A DNA stretch of 5,729 nucleotides from Treponema sp. (GCA_031254795.1 JAIRTS010000274.1:1-5729), one strand, 5' to 3'. Positions 1-5,097 are shown, counted from the stretch's first letter. Program-made: numbers and translations. Notes: generated by a model not told the origin, from the sequence alone.

Positions 1-40
1 TCAACAGTCCGTAGACTGCCAAATATCTCAAGAGACCCAT
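1..40 (-). CDS. 5' end of an unidentified gene (13 codons visible)
   Basis: An ATG at 40-38 on the minus strand opens a frame reading MGLLRYLAVYGLL before the window ends. Too little is visible to name a product; the stretch is hydrophobic and could begin a membrane segment or an amphipathic helix. The start is supported by a purine-rich ribosome binding site at 48-58 (GGGGAGGAAGG on the minus strand), 7-10 nt upstream of the ATG. It is also supported by a plausible promoter about 130 nt upstream, and by the absence of another explanation for the leader. No function is proposed. Confidence is moderate because only 13 codons can be read. Confidence 0.5.
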   Translation of the reverse strand, partial: MGLLRYLAVYGLL

Positions 41-165
41 CTCTAGGCCTTCCTCCCCTTCCGCCCCGGCGGCTCCCCGCCGCCAAAGCCCCTTCCCGCT
101 CTCTCTTTCAAACGTCCAAGAAAACTTCCGCCCCTTTGAACGCCACGCCCCTCTTTCAAGAGGAG
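41..165 (-). promoter_or_regulatory. Purine-rich mRNA leader with G runs and hairpins
   Basis: If transcription starts near 165, the left-edge gene has a leader of about 125 nt, strongly G+A-rich on the minus strand. It begins with a possible stem-loop (arms 159-165 and 148-154, loop 155-158, one G-U pair). Near the start codon are four GGGG runs on the transcript at 92-89, 78-75, 67-64 and 58-55, separated by 10, 7 and 5 nt. A GGCGGC/GCCGCC stem (68-73 with 79-84, 5-nt loop) competes with them. The last G run is part of the ribosome binding site, so folding here could affect translation. This is a sequence-pattern inference only; it matches no riboswitch class that I recognise. Confidence 0.4.
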
Positions 166-171
166 CTTCAC

Positions 172-199
172 TCTATCACACGCCCCCGCGCTTTGTCAA
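172..199 (-). promoter_or_regulatory. Sigma-70-type promoter for the left-edge gene
   Basis: On the minus strand a perfect TTGACA (-35, at 199-194) is followed after 16 nt by GATAGA (-10, at 177-172). The -10 is preceded by TG at 180-179, giving an extended -10 arrangement. The -10 itself is weak (3 of 6 consensus bases). Upstream of the -35, at 214-231, lies a run of T and A tracts that could serve as a distal UP element. The predicted start is near 165. The perfect -35, extended -10 and A/T tracts together make this believable. Confidence 0.55.
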
Positions 200-335
200 C
201 CCCTCCCCAACCCTTTTTTGAAAAAAATTTTAGCAGGCTTTTTCGATCTTAAAACCTCCGCTTTCTATGGATGCGTCAAGGACGTAAATTGGGCGGGCGT
301 TCGGGAGCGCGGCGCAGGGCGCCTGCGCGCGTGCG
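200..335. other. Intergenic region without a gene
   Basis: Between the promoter at 172-199 and the stop codon of the gene at 336-764 no convincing coding sequence is seen. An open plus-strand frame begins at 218, but it lacks a ribosome binding site and runs antisense into the neighbouring gene. The stretch holds A/T tracts at 214-231, a GC-rich part at 290-335, and the hairpin listed separately at 312-328. Confidence 0.6.
312..328 (-). terminator. GC-rich hairpin after the 142-residue gene; possible terminator
   Basis: A perfect 7-bp inverted repeat (GCGCAGG at 312-318, CCTGCGC at 322-328, 3-base loop) starts 7 nt after the TAG stop of the 336-764 gene. Its position suits a 3'-end structure. 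On the minus strand, however, it is followed by a C/G-rich sequence rather than a T tract, so it is not a canonical intrinsic terminator. It may instead stabilise the 3' end or act with Rho. Confidence 0.3.
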
Positions 336-764
336 CTACTTTTCTAATTCCGCTTCGTTCTTCTCGATTTCCTTCTGGATCATGTCAAGCTCATAAAAGA
401 TATCCTTTATGGCGGGCGTTGAGAGGCTCACGCTGGACAGCTTCTGTTCGACAAGCGCGGCATACACTTCCGATCCAAGCCGGGCGGTGAGTTTTTGCGT
501 CTTGAATTCGAGCTTTTTGATCGCAATGGTCAACTTGCCTTTTTCCCCGATGTCTTGAACCTTGCCGCCGGCCTTATTGATAAACTCTTTTGACGCTTCC
601 AGCCCTTTGGCTCCCAGTTCTTGAGCCGTACTAAACAGTTCTTTGGACGCCGGGACGCCTTTTTCGCTAATATTTTGGACTGTGTCTCCCGCTATGGACG
701 CAAAATCCTGCGTCACATCGCCAATCTTTGAAGCGAGCCGCTTCATTCTTTCAGTAAATGTCAT
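336..764 (-). CDS. Helix-rich coiled-coil-like protein of unknown function
   Basis: This encodes 142 residues with no signal peptide or membrane segment, so the product is probably cytoplasmic. Residues 1-78 contain an imperfect repeated pattern: VQNISEKG (29-36) and VQDIGEKG (69-76), with ASKELF (39-44) and ASKEFI (57-62) between them. This resembles the amphipathic repeats of phasin, YtxH-like or LEA-like proteins. Residues 78-142 are rich in K, E and L, with a probable coiled coil at the C-terminus (EKNEAELEK at 134-142). There are no cysteines and no catalytic motif is visible. The ATG at 764 is preceded by AAAGGAGA (780-773) at good spacing. A terminator lies immediately upstream, so it is probably transcribed separately from the ABC ATPase gene; its own promoter is not obvious. 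A structural, stress or scaffold role is possible but unproven. Confidence 0.85.
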   Translation of the reverse strand: MTFTERMKRLASKIGDVTQDFASIAGDTVQNISEKGVPASKELFSTAQELGAKGLEASKEFINKAGGKVQDIGEKGKLTIAIKKLEFKTQKLTARLGSEVYAALVEQKLSSVSLSTPAIKDIFYELDMIQKEIEKNEAELEK

Positions 765-785
765 CTTTGCAGTCTCCTTTCCTAT

Positions 786-813
786 AAAAAGAAGACCCTC
801 TTTGCAGAGGGTC
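786..813 (-). terminator. Rho-independent terminator of the ABC ATPase transcript
   Basis: The minus strand reads a perfect 8-bp stem GACCCTCT/AGAGGGTC (813-806 with 801-794) closed by a GCAA loop, which is a stable GNRA tetraloop in RNA. The tract TTCTTTTT (793-786) follows at once. Stem, tetraloop and T tract all fit an intrinsic terminator in the minus direction. The tetraloop class and the T tract are lost in the other direction, so the orientation is clear. It lies 124 nt after the ATPase stop, 8 nt after the stop of the 39-codon ORF, and only 21 nt before the start codon of the next gene. Confidence 0.88.
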
Positions 814-821
814 CTGGTTAA

Positions 822-941
822 TTAGATAAATCTCCGGGCAACAAGCGCAATGCGGCTTGCGACCATTCGCGCCATCTCATTCGCAGTGGGGTTTAGTCCC
901 CCGCCGCAGACTTGTTTGCGCCTCTGCGGCGGCTGGTTCAT
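822..941 (-). CDS. Possible 39-residue basic peptide overlapping the ATPase stop
   Basis: The ATG at 941-939 overlaps the TGA of the ATPase gene (940-938) as ATGA, the usual geometry for translational coupling. The frame stops at 824-822, 8 nt before the terminator hairpin, as expected for a last cistron. The peptide is basic: RRK at 7-9, Arg at 25, 30, 36 and 37, one Cys at 12 and GGG at 13-15. A likely amphipathic helix spans about 20-39. Codons from about residue 15 onward show the G-rich first position typical of coding DNA. Against it, there is no independent ribosome binding site, I know no homologue, and the same DNA forms several stem-loops (842-859, 888-901, 901-932). It could therefore be a structured 3' UTR or an intergenic repeat rather than a gene. 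Confidence 0.35.
   Translation of the reverse strand: MNQPPQRRKQVCGGGLNPTANEMARMVASRIALVARRFI
901..932 (-). repeat. Perfect 10-bp inverted repeat just after the ATPase stop
   Basis: CCGCCGCAGA (901-910) and TCTGCGGCGG (923-932) are exact reverse complements around a 12-nt loop, beginning 5 nt after the ATPase stop codon. A second small inverted repeat, GGGG/CCCC (888-891 with 898-901), shares its edge. A third, CAAGCGC/GCGgCTTG with one bulged base, lies at 842-859. No T tract follows in either direction, so this is not the terminator. It may protect the 3' end of the ATPase mRNA, or belong to a dispersed repeat. Confidence 0.6.
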
Positions 942-2041
942 TCGGCCGCGAGAATAGAGACTTCGGTCTCCTTGTCGAAGTACCGGGCTTTGTCGAGCCG
1001 CGGCATAAAGTTGACCGTGTCGCCGACCTTGAAGGTGTAATGAGCTTCGGTGCGAGCGACAAGCGGTTGAGTTCCGCTTGTGAGCCACAGGTGAATGTCC
1101 GCGCCGAGCGGCTCAACTACGCTGATCTTGAGCGACATGTTGTTTTCCGCGGCAGGGCTTTCACAGAAAAGCAGATCTTCCGGGCGGATGCCAAAGAAGA
1201 TTTCCTTGCCCACATATCTCCTGAGCGCGTCGACATGGGTCTGATCGGGCTTGATTTCAAAGTTCTCTTCCTGCAGTACAATGGAACCGCCTTTCTCCGC
1301 CACTTTGACAGACAGGAAGTTCATGGGCGGGGAGCCGATGAAGCCCGCGACGAACTTGTTGACCGGCTCGTTGTACAGTTGCAGAGGGGCGCCGATCTGT
1401 TGCACCTTGCCGTCTTTCATCACTACGATCTTGCTCGCCATGGTCATGGCTTCCACCTGGTCGTGGGTAACATAGATCATGGTGGCGTTGAGTTTGAGGT
1501 GGAGTTCGGAAAGCTCTTTGCGCATGGTCACGCGGAGTTTCGCGTCAAGGTTTGACAAAGGCTCGTCAAACAGGAATACCTTGGGGTTGCGGACAATGGC
1601 GCGTCCCACCGCGACACGCTGACGCTGACCGCCCGACAATGCCTTGGGTTTGCGTTCCAGGAATTGTTCAATATCCAATGTTCTTGCGGCTTCGCGTACG
1701 CGGCGGTCGATTTCATCCTTGGGAACCTTCTTGATGCGGAGCCCAAACGCCATGTTTTCGTACACGGTCATGTGCGGATACAGGGCGTAATTCTGGAACA
1801 CCATAGCGATATTCCTGTCTTTGGGCGGCACCTGATTCATAAGCTCGCTGTCGATGTACAACTCGCCTTCGGAAATATCTTCCAAACCCGCGATCATACG
1901 GAGCGTGGTTGATTTTCCGCATCCTGACGGACCTACAAAAACGACAAATTCTTTGTCCTCGACCACGATATTGGCGTTGTCTACGGCGCGTACGCCGCCA
2001 TCATAGACCTTGCCGATACCTTTCAATTCTACTTTAGCCAT
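938..2041 (-). CDS. ugpC: ABC transporter ATP-binding protein, UgpC/MsmX/MalK type
   Basis: The 367-residue product is the ATPase subunit that powers binding-protein-dependent uptake of sugars, oligosaccharides or glycerol phosphate (CUT1 class). Visible motifs are Walker A GPSGCGKST (37-45), Q-loop Gln 83, signature LSGGQ (135-139), Walker B VFLFDEP with catalytic Glu 160, D-loop SNLD (163-166) and H-loop His 193. Residues from about 240 form the C-terminal OB/TOBE regulatory region, with the typical GIRPED (284-289). The length is normal for the family. The ATG at 2041 has a perfect AAGGAGG (2053-2047) 5 nt upstream. No permease or binding protein is adjacent, so it is an orphan ATPase. In other bacteria such MsmX-like ATPases serve several transporters, and the same is inferred here. 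The substrate cannot be told from the sequence. Transcription comes from its own strong promoter and ends at the 786-813 terminator. Confidence 0.96.
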   Translation of the reverse strand: MAKVELKGIGKVYDGGVRAVDNANIVVEDKEFVVFVGPSGCGKSTTLRMIAGLEDISEGELYIDSELMNQVPPKDRNIAMVFQNYALYPHMTVYENMAFGLRIKKVPKDEIDRRVREAARTLDIEQFLERKPKALSGGQRQRVAVGRAIVRNPKVFLFDEPLSNLDAKLRVTMRKELSELHLKLNATMIYVTHDQVEAMTMASKIVVMKDGKVQQIGAPLQLYNEPVNKFVAGFIGSPPMNFLSVKVAEKGGSIVLQEENFEIKPDQTHVDALRRYVGKEIFFGIRPEDLLFCESPAAENNMSLKISVVEPLGADIHLWLTSGTQPLVARTEAHYTFKVGDTVNFMPRLDKARYFDKETEVSILAAE

Positions 2042-2065
2042 TACAGCCTCCTTGCTCCCCTCAGA

Positions 2066-2090
2066 TTACCGTACCGTAAGCGTCGTAAGC
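2066..2090. promoter_or_regulatory. Near-palindrome and direct repeat in the ATPase gene leader
   Basis: TTACCGTACCGTAA (2066-2079) is palindromic at six of its seven base pairs. Overlapping it are two CGTAAGC copies (2075-2081 and 2084-2090) spaced 9 nt apart. They lie about 18-42 nt downstream of the predicted transcription start, a position where a repressor could block transcription. No known operator consensus is recognised, so this is a weak candidate. Confidence 0.25.
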
Positions 2091-2114
2091 ATTGGGGTTA
2101 TTTTATTGTTCGAT

Positions 2115-2143
2115 AGTATATACCGTATTTTTGAGGGTGTCAA
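2115..2143 (-). promoter_or_regulatory. Near-consensus sigma-70 promoter of the ABC ATPase gene
   Basis: The minus strand carries TTGACA (-35, 2143-2138), exactly 17 nt of spacer, and TATACT (-10, 2120-2115). That is 11 of 12 consensus bases at ideal spacing. The predicted start is near 2108, giving a leader of about 67 nt before the ATG at 2041. Together with the consensus ribosome binding site, this predicts strong, possibly housekeeping, expression. Confidence 0.85.
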
Positions 2144-2160
2144 GCGTTTTTTCATTTTTG

Positions 2161-2179
2161 TGACTGGCGGGCGCCATCA
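2161..2179 (-). terminator. Stem-loop after mltG; weak terminator candidate
   Basis: Ten nt after the mltG stop, the minus strand can form TGATGGC/GCCATCA-type pairing (2179-2173 with 2168-2161, bulged base at 2164, 4-nt loop). The sequence that follows is A-rich, not T-rich, so intrinsic termination is doubtful and read-through toward the ATPase gene is possible. The hairpin lies 17 bases upstream of the ATPase -35 element. Confidence 0.25.
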
Positions 2180-2189
2180 ACAGCTTTTT

Positions 2190-3218
2190 TCATTTTCCTT
2201 TCACGTACAGCTTTCCCGCTTTGATATGCTCGTCAAATGTTTTCGAGAAATAATGCTTGCCCGCGTTTGGCTCGACGAGCCTGAAAAACAGGTAGTCGCT
2301 TGGAGTTGGGTTGAACGCCGCGGAGAGCGCGATTAACCCCGGAGCGGAGATGGGTCCGGGCGGCAACCCTTGCGCTATGTAGGTGTTGTACGGATTTTCA
2401 ATTTCAGTGTCCGCGGCGCTGATGATTTCCGGGTGAGGTTTACACTGAATTTCAGTGATGATGTACTCGACGGTCGCGCAGGATTGCAACGCCATGCCGA
2501 TGGCAAGCCGGTTGTAAAATACGCCGGCCATGAGCGGAGCTTCTTCCGCAATCCGGTACTCACGCTCCACAATGGAAGCGAGCGTCACTTTTTCGAAAAG
2601 CTCTTTAGGGGTGATGGACGTGACGTCAACAATGGAGGAAAGCCGTTTGAAGAAGGTCTCGACCATGATCCGCGCCACATCCTTCGCGTTATAGTTTTCC
2701 TGAAACAAATACGTGTCTGGAAAGAGGTAACCTTCCAGGGTTTTGGCGGGAATTTGAAAGGCTGCAAGAATTTCAGGGTTCGACGCGGCTTCCAAAAACG
2801 CTTCTTCCTCGCAGACGCCGGCTTCGTCAAACAGACGGGCGGTTTTGGCGAGCGTTCCGCCTTCGGGAATGGTGACTTTTATGAGAAGCTGCTGTCCGGT
2901 CTCCAGAATATTGTGTATTTCAAACTGGGTCGCGGGAAGCGGTATCGTGTAGGCGCCGGCTTTTATGACGTCTTTGTCGATTCTGTTCACCACGTACCAG
3001 AAGAGGCGGCTTTTGATGACGCCTTCGTTTTCAAGCCTCCTTCCGATGGAACGGGGCGTTTCTCCTTGCTTCACCTCAAAAAACACCTCGCCTTGAGTGG
3101 AATCGGGCGCTTTGTTGAGTTCTGTCGCAACTATTATGGCGGCTATTCCCACAATAAGGGCAAAAACAACAACGCAAACGCCAATAACTATGATAAGCTT
3201 TACAATATTTATCCGCAT
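2190..3218 (-). CDS. mltG: Endolytic murein transglycosylase MltG (YceG family)
   Basis: The 342-residue enzyme cleaves nascent peptidoglycan strands within the chain at the outer face of the inner membrane and is thought to set glycan strand length. Residues 6-31 form a single N-terminal membrane anchor. Residues 45-100 resemble the LysM-like region of the family (VKQGETPRSIGRRL, 49-62). The catalytic domain follows, with LASIVERE at 213-220. Glu 218 sits in the same motif and at the same number as the known catalytic Glu of E. coli MltG. Further family marks are GVFYNRL (232-238), YNTY (277-280), GLPPGPISAPG (284-294) and the C-terminal H-x-FS-x-T-F-x-EH pattern (322-331). One departure is QSCATVEY (245-252), where many relatives have Q-S/T-D-P-T-V. 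The start abuts the previous stop (TAAATG), with GGCGGA as a weak ribosome binding site, so it is the last gene of the four-gene operon. Confidence 0.95.
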   Translation of the reverse strand: MRINIVKLIIVIGVCVVVFALIVGIAAIIVATELNKAPDSTQGEVFFEVKQGETPRSIGRRLENEGVIKSRLFWYVVNRIDKDVIKAGAYTIPLPATQFEIHNILETGQQLLIKVTIPEGGTLAKTARLFDEAGVCEEEAFLEAASNPEILAAFQIPAKTLEGYLFPDTYLFQENYNAKDVARIMVETFFKRLSSIVDVTSITPKELFEKVTLASIVEREYRIAEEAPLMAGVFYNRLAIGMALQSCATVEYIITEIQCKPHPEIISAADTEIENPYNTYIAQGLPPGPISAPGLIALSAAFNPTPSDYLFFRLVEPNAGKHYFSKTFDEHIKAGKLYVKGK

Positions 3219-3473
3219 TTATCCGCCACTGTCGCGTGCAAGTTCATTGCGCGCAGTTTTATTCCCTGCAATTTCATTCATAAGACTTTCAGCTTCCTGA
3301 ATGGAAAGATTCCGGTACAGCGACTTTTCAATCTTCAACAGAAAAGCCTGCTCCACAGGCGAAAGTCCTGCGGAGGCGGACGGAACCTCCGATTCTATGC
3401 GCTTGAGCCTTACAAACAAGGCTCTCACTTCCTGCGGCGTTAAAGGAACAACGAGTTCGGCTGGGTTCGTCAT
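3219..3473 (-). CDS. 84-residue hypothetical protein between ykgJ-like gene and mltG
   Basis: The 84-residue protein is not recognised. It has no signal peptide, membrane segment or cysteine, so it is probably cytoplasmic. The sequence is charged and mostly helix-like: LTPQEVRALFVRLKRIESE (11-29), a Ser/Ala/Pro break around 31-39, a second helical part (about 39-53) and a third (about 57-80). Its reality rests on context. The ATG at 3473 overlaps the preceding stop as ATGA, and its own TAA is directly followed by the mltG ATG. Such packing is hard to explain unless it is translated. It could be a small regulator or adaptor coupled to MltG, but nothing in the sequence shows that. Confidence 0.8.
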   Translation of the reverse strand: MTNPAELVVPLTPQEVRALFVRLKRIESEVPSASAGLSPVEQAFLLKIEKSLYRNLSIQEAESLMNEIAGNKTARNELARDSGG

Positions 3474-3934
3474 CGATGGATGCCCCGCCTTCGCTGAATA
3501 AGCCGCCGCGCGTTTCCCTGTTCCAATGCGCCCGCTATTTCATCAAAAGAATGCAAGAGTCCCCGCCCCACGCCCGGACAGTCTTGCGCGGCGCGTTCCC
3601 ACGCCTCGGCGCCGGCGAGCGTCGAATCCCAGAAAGGAAAGGTTCTGCACTGCAGAGGTCTGCTTTCATACACCGAGCAGCCGTCGTTCCAGAGAACACA
3701 GTCAAAATTCGGCTTTTCCTTCAGGGACAGGCGGTCTACGATTCCCCAGGGAACCCACGCGCAGTAGAGACCTTCAACTTCACGCCGGGGAAGATTGAGG
3801 GCTTTGACGAGCGACATAAGGTCGTCCTCCGAGAGGAACACAAACCCGCTCTCATAACGGCAACACGCGGAGCAACGGGCGCAGGAGAATCGAAGCCCGT
3901 TTTGATAAAAAAGTTCTTTTGGTTTGCCGCGCAT
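3470..3934 (-). CDS. YkgJ-type CxxCxxCC metal-cluster protein
   Basis: The 154-residue protein belongs to the CxxCxxCC family (UPF0153/YkgJ, Pfam PF03692), putative zinc- or iron-cluster proteins with no settled biochemical role. Cysteines 18, 21, 24 and 25 form the CxxCxxCC motif (CARCSACC). Cys 79, 86 and 96 provide the second set, within the family-typical C-x6-C-x9-C followed by RTFPFW (97-102). Cys 119 is an extra one. There is no signal peptide. The chosen ATG (3934) lies 5 nt after the hydrolase stop, with GAGG close upstream, and the family motif begins 17 residues in. The frame stays open upstream to 4132, but that part is Arg-rich, lies inside the hydrolase gene and is unlike the family. 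The stop overlaps the next ATG. Confidence 0.9.
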   Translation of the reverse strand: MRGKPKELFYQNGLRFSCARCSACCRYESGFVFLSEDDLMSLVKALNLPRREVEGLYCAWVPWGIVDRLSLKEKPNFDCVLWNDGCSVYESRPLQCRTFPFWDSTLAGAEAWERAAQDCPGVGRGLLHSFDEIAGALEQGNARRLIQRRRGIHR

Positions 3935-3939
3935 GTTCC

Positions 3940-4872
3940 TCAACCGCCTGCGCAACCGGAGTGGCGACCGCCGCCGGCAATTGCCGCGACTATCGCGTCG
4001 GCGACCGCAGCCGGATTTTCCTGCTGGGGCAAATGCCCCGCGTTGGGAATCAGGACGAACGGGGCGTCTTTCCGTATTGAACGGATAATCTCCGCGGTTT
4101 TCGGCGGCAGAATTGCGTCGTTCTCGCCCCACACAAGCGACACCACGCCTTTGTAGTCAGCCAGCGCCCTTGCCAAAAACGCCGTCTTGGTCATGGAGCG
4201 CCATATCATGCTCCGCAAGGTGGCGAAATACGCTTTCTCCTGCTCCACGCTTTCCACCCTTTCAATGACGCGCTTTCGCAGAAAGGCGCGGTCGTCTTCC
4301 GGCAGGCTTTCCAGATTGTGGTAATAGCCAAAAAGCGAATGATAGGCGGCGGTGTGATTTTCGCGGAATTTGCGGTACCAGTAAGGGCCGTAAAACGGCA
4401 GCGCCTTGCCCAGCAAGGACAGCGCTCCGTCCGCCGTGTTATTTCCGGATTTCTGGGCGAGAGGCGCGCCTCCGTCAATGAGGACGAGCGCTGTAACCAG
4501 AGACGGCTTCTCCGCGGCGACGGCTTGGGCGATCATCCCGCCCAGAGAGTTGCCCGCAAGCGCCGCGGGCCCGATCAGTTCGAGGAGGGAGACGATGGCT
4601 TTAATGTGCCTGTCGATCGTTATAATGCCGCCCGCCTTTGAACGTCCGAATCCGGGCAGATCAGGCGCGAGCGTCCGGCAAGACTCTTTCAATAACGGGA
4701 TAAGGCGGCGCCACGAATCGGCTTCGTCTCCCAGGCCGTGTATCAGAATAACGGACGGCTTGTCCGCGTCGCCGCCGCCAGAATCGTAGTAGAACATGTT
4801 GTCGCGCTTGTTTGTTTTGAGCCATTTCGCCTGATCCAACAGCGCGGGATATGGTTGCATCTGGATGTCCAT
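3940..4872 (-). CDS. Alpha/beta hydrolase fold protein
   Basis: Starting at the ATG at 4872 (MDIQMQPYP) the product has 310 residues, normal for a MhpC-like alpha/beta hydrolase acting on an ester, lactone or C-C bond. Visible marks, numbered from this start, are the oxyanion-side HGLG (45-48) and DLPGFGRS (71-78). The nucleophile elbow is GNSLGG with Ser 109, the acid is in WGENDAILP (Asp 252), and the base is in NAGHLPQQENP (His 280), so the catalytic triad is complete. A cap region lies around 137-230. No signal peptide is seen, so it is probably cytoplasmic; the substrate is unknown. The frame is open to an ATG at 4968, but a TTGACA promoter lies between the two, so the shorter start is preferred. 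An ATG at 4860 is a further alternative. No strong ribosome binding site precedes any of them. It is the first gene of the operon. Confidence 0.9.
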   Translation of the reverse strand: MDIQMQPYPALLDQAKWLKTNKRDNMFYYDSGGGDADKPSVILIHGLGDEADSWRRLIPLLKESCRTLAPDLPGFGRSKAGGIITIDRHIKAIVSLLELIGPAALAGNSLGGMIAQAVAAEKPSLVTALVLIDGGAPLAQKSGNNTADGALSLLGKALPFYGPYWYRKFRENHTAAYHSLFGYYHNLESLPEDDRAFLRKRVIERVESVEQEKAYFATLRSMIWRSMTKTAFLARALADYKGVVSLVWGENDAILPPKTAEIIRSIRKDAPFVLIPNAGHLPQQENPAAVADAIVAAIAGGGRHSGCAGG

Positions 4873-4879
4873 GCCGGAT

Positions 4880-4908
4880 ATTGAATACGAAAAGACTTTG
4901 AATGTCAA
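4880..4908 (-). promoter_or_regulatory. Possible promoter of the hydrolase-to-mltG operon
   Basis: On the minus strand TTGACA (4908-4903) is followed after 17 nt by TTCAAT (4885-4880), or after 15 nt by TATTCA (4887-4882). The -35 is perfect and the -10 is poor. Transcription would start near 4873, next to the ATG at 4872, so the mRNA would be leaderless, or would use the ATG at 4860 with a very short leader. Confidence 0.4.
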
Positions 4909-4972
4909 TAACCGGCGAAAGGAAAACCGCGAAACGGACGGGTGTGAAAGAGGGGTGTCCCTGGGCATCCCG

Positions 4973-5097
4973 TCGCCGGAAAAAGCGCGCGGCTTGGAAC
5001 GGATCTGTATCGCGCGCTCTCAGGTTTTCCGCGCGCGCTCCCTCACCCTCGCTGGCGCGCGCGCCCAAAAAGCCATCGCTGAATCGACGGCGGCGTC
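4973..5097. other. Intergenic region with alternating CG tracts
   Basis: This part of the 660-nt divergent gap holds no credible gene. Its main feature is four alternating C/G tracts: about 4985-4990, 5011-5016, 5031-5038 and 5055-5064. The last two can also pair as an 8-bp inverted repeat. Alternating CG is the classic Z-DNA-prone sequence. It may also separate the two diverging transcripts. Confidence 0.45.

Noticed and set aside
786..937. Diversity-generating retroelement target (hairpin after a variable repeat)
   Set aside because: The hairpin loop is GCAA, no template repeat or reverse transcriptase is in the window, and the preceding sequence does not encode a C-type lectin fold. The hairpin has the T tract of an ordinary terminator.
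857..1555. Plus-strand open frame of 232 codons
   Set aside because: It is antisense to the ABC ATPase gene, has no ribosome binding site, and its translation shows no family motif.
2370..3443. Long plus-strand open frame (357 codons)
   Set aside because: It lies antisense over mltG and the 84-residue gene, which have clear family motifs or tight operon geometry. It has no ribosome binding site and a low-complexity Arg/Gly/Phe-rich translation typical of a shadow frame.
3935..4132. N-terminal extension of the CxxCxxCC protein to an ATG at 4132
   Set aside because: The added 66 residues are Arg-rich, lie wholly in an alternate frame of the hydrolase gene, and are absent from the family's usual architecture. 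The ATG at 3934 has a suitable position and a GAGG.
3476..4156. Plus-strand open frame of 226 codons
   Set aside because: It is antisense to the CxxCxxCC gene and the end of the hydrolase gene; both have conserved motifs on the minus strand.
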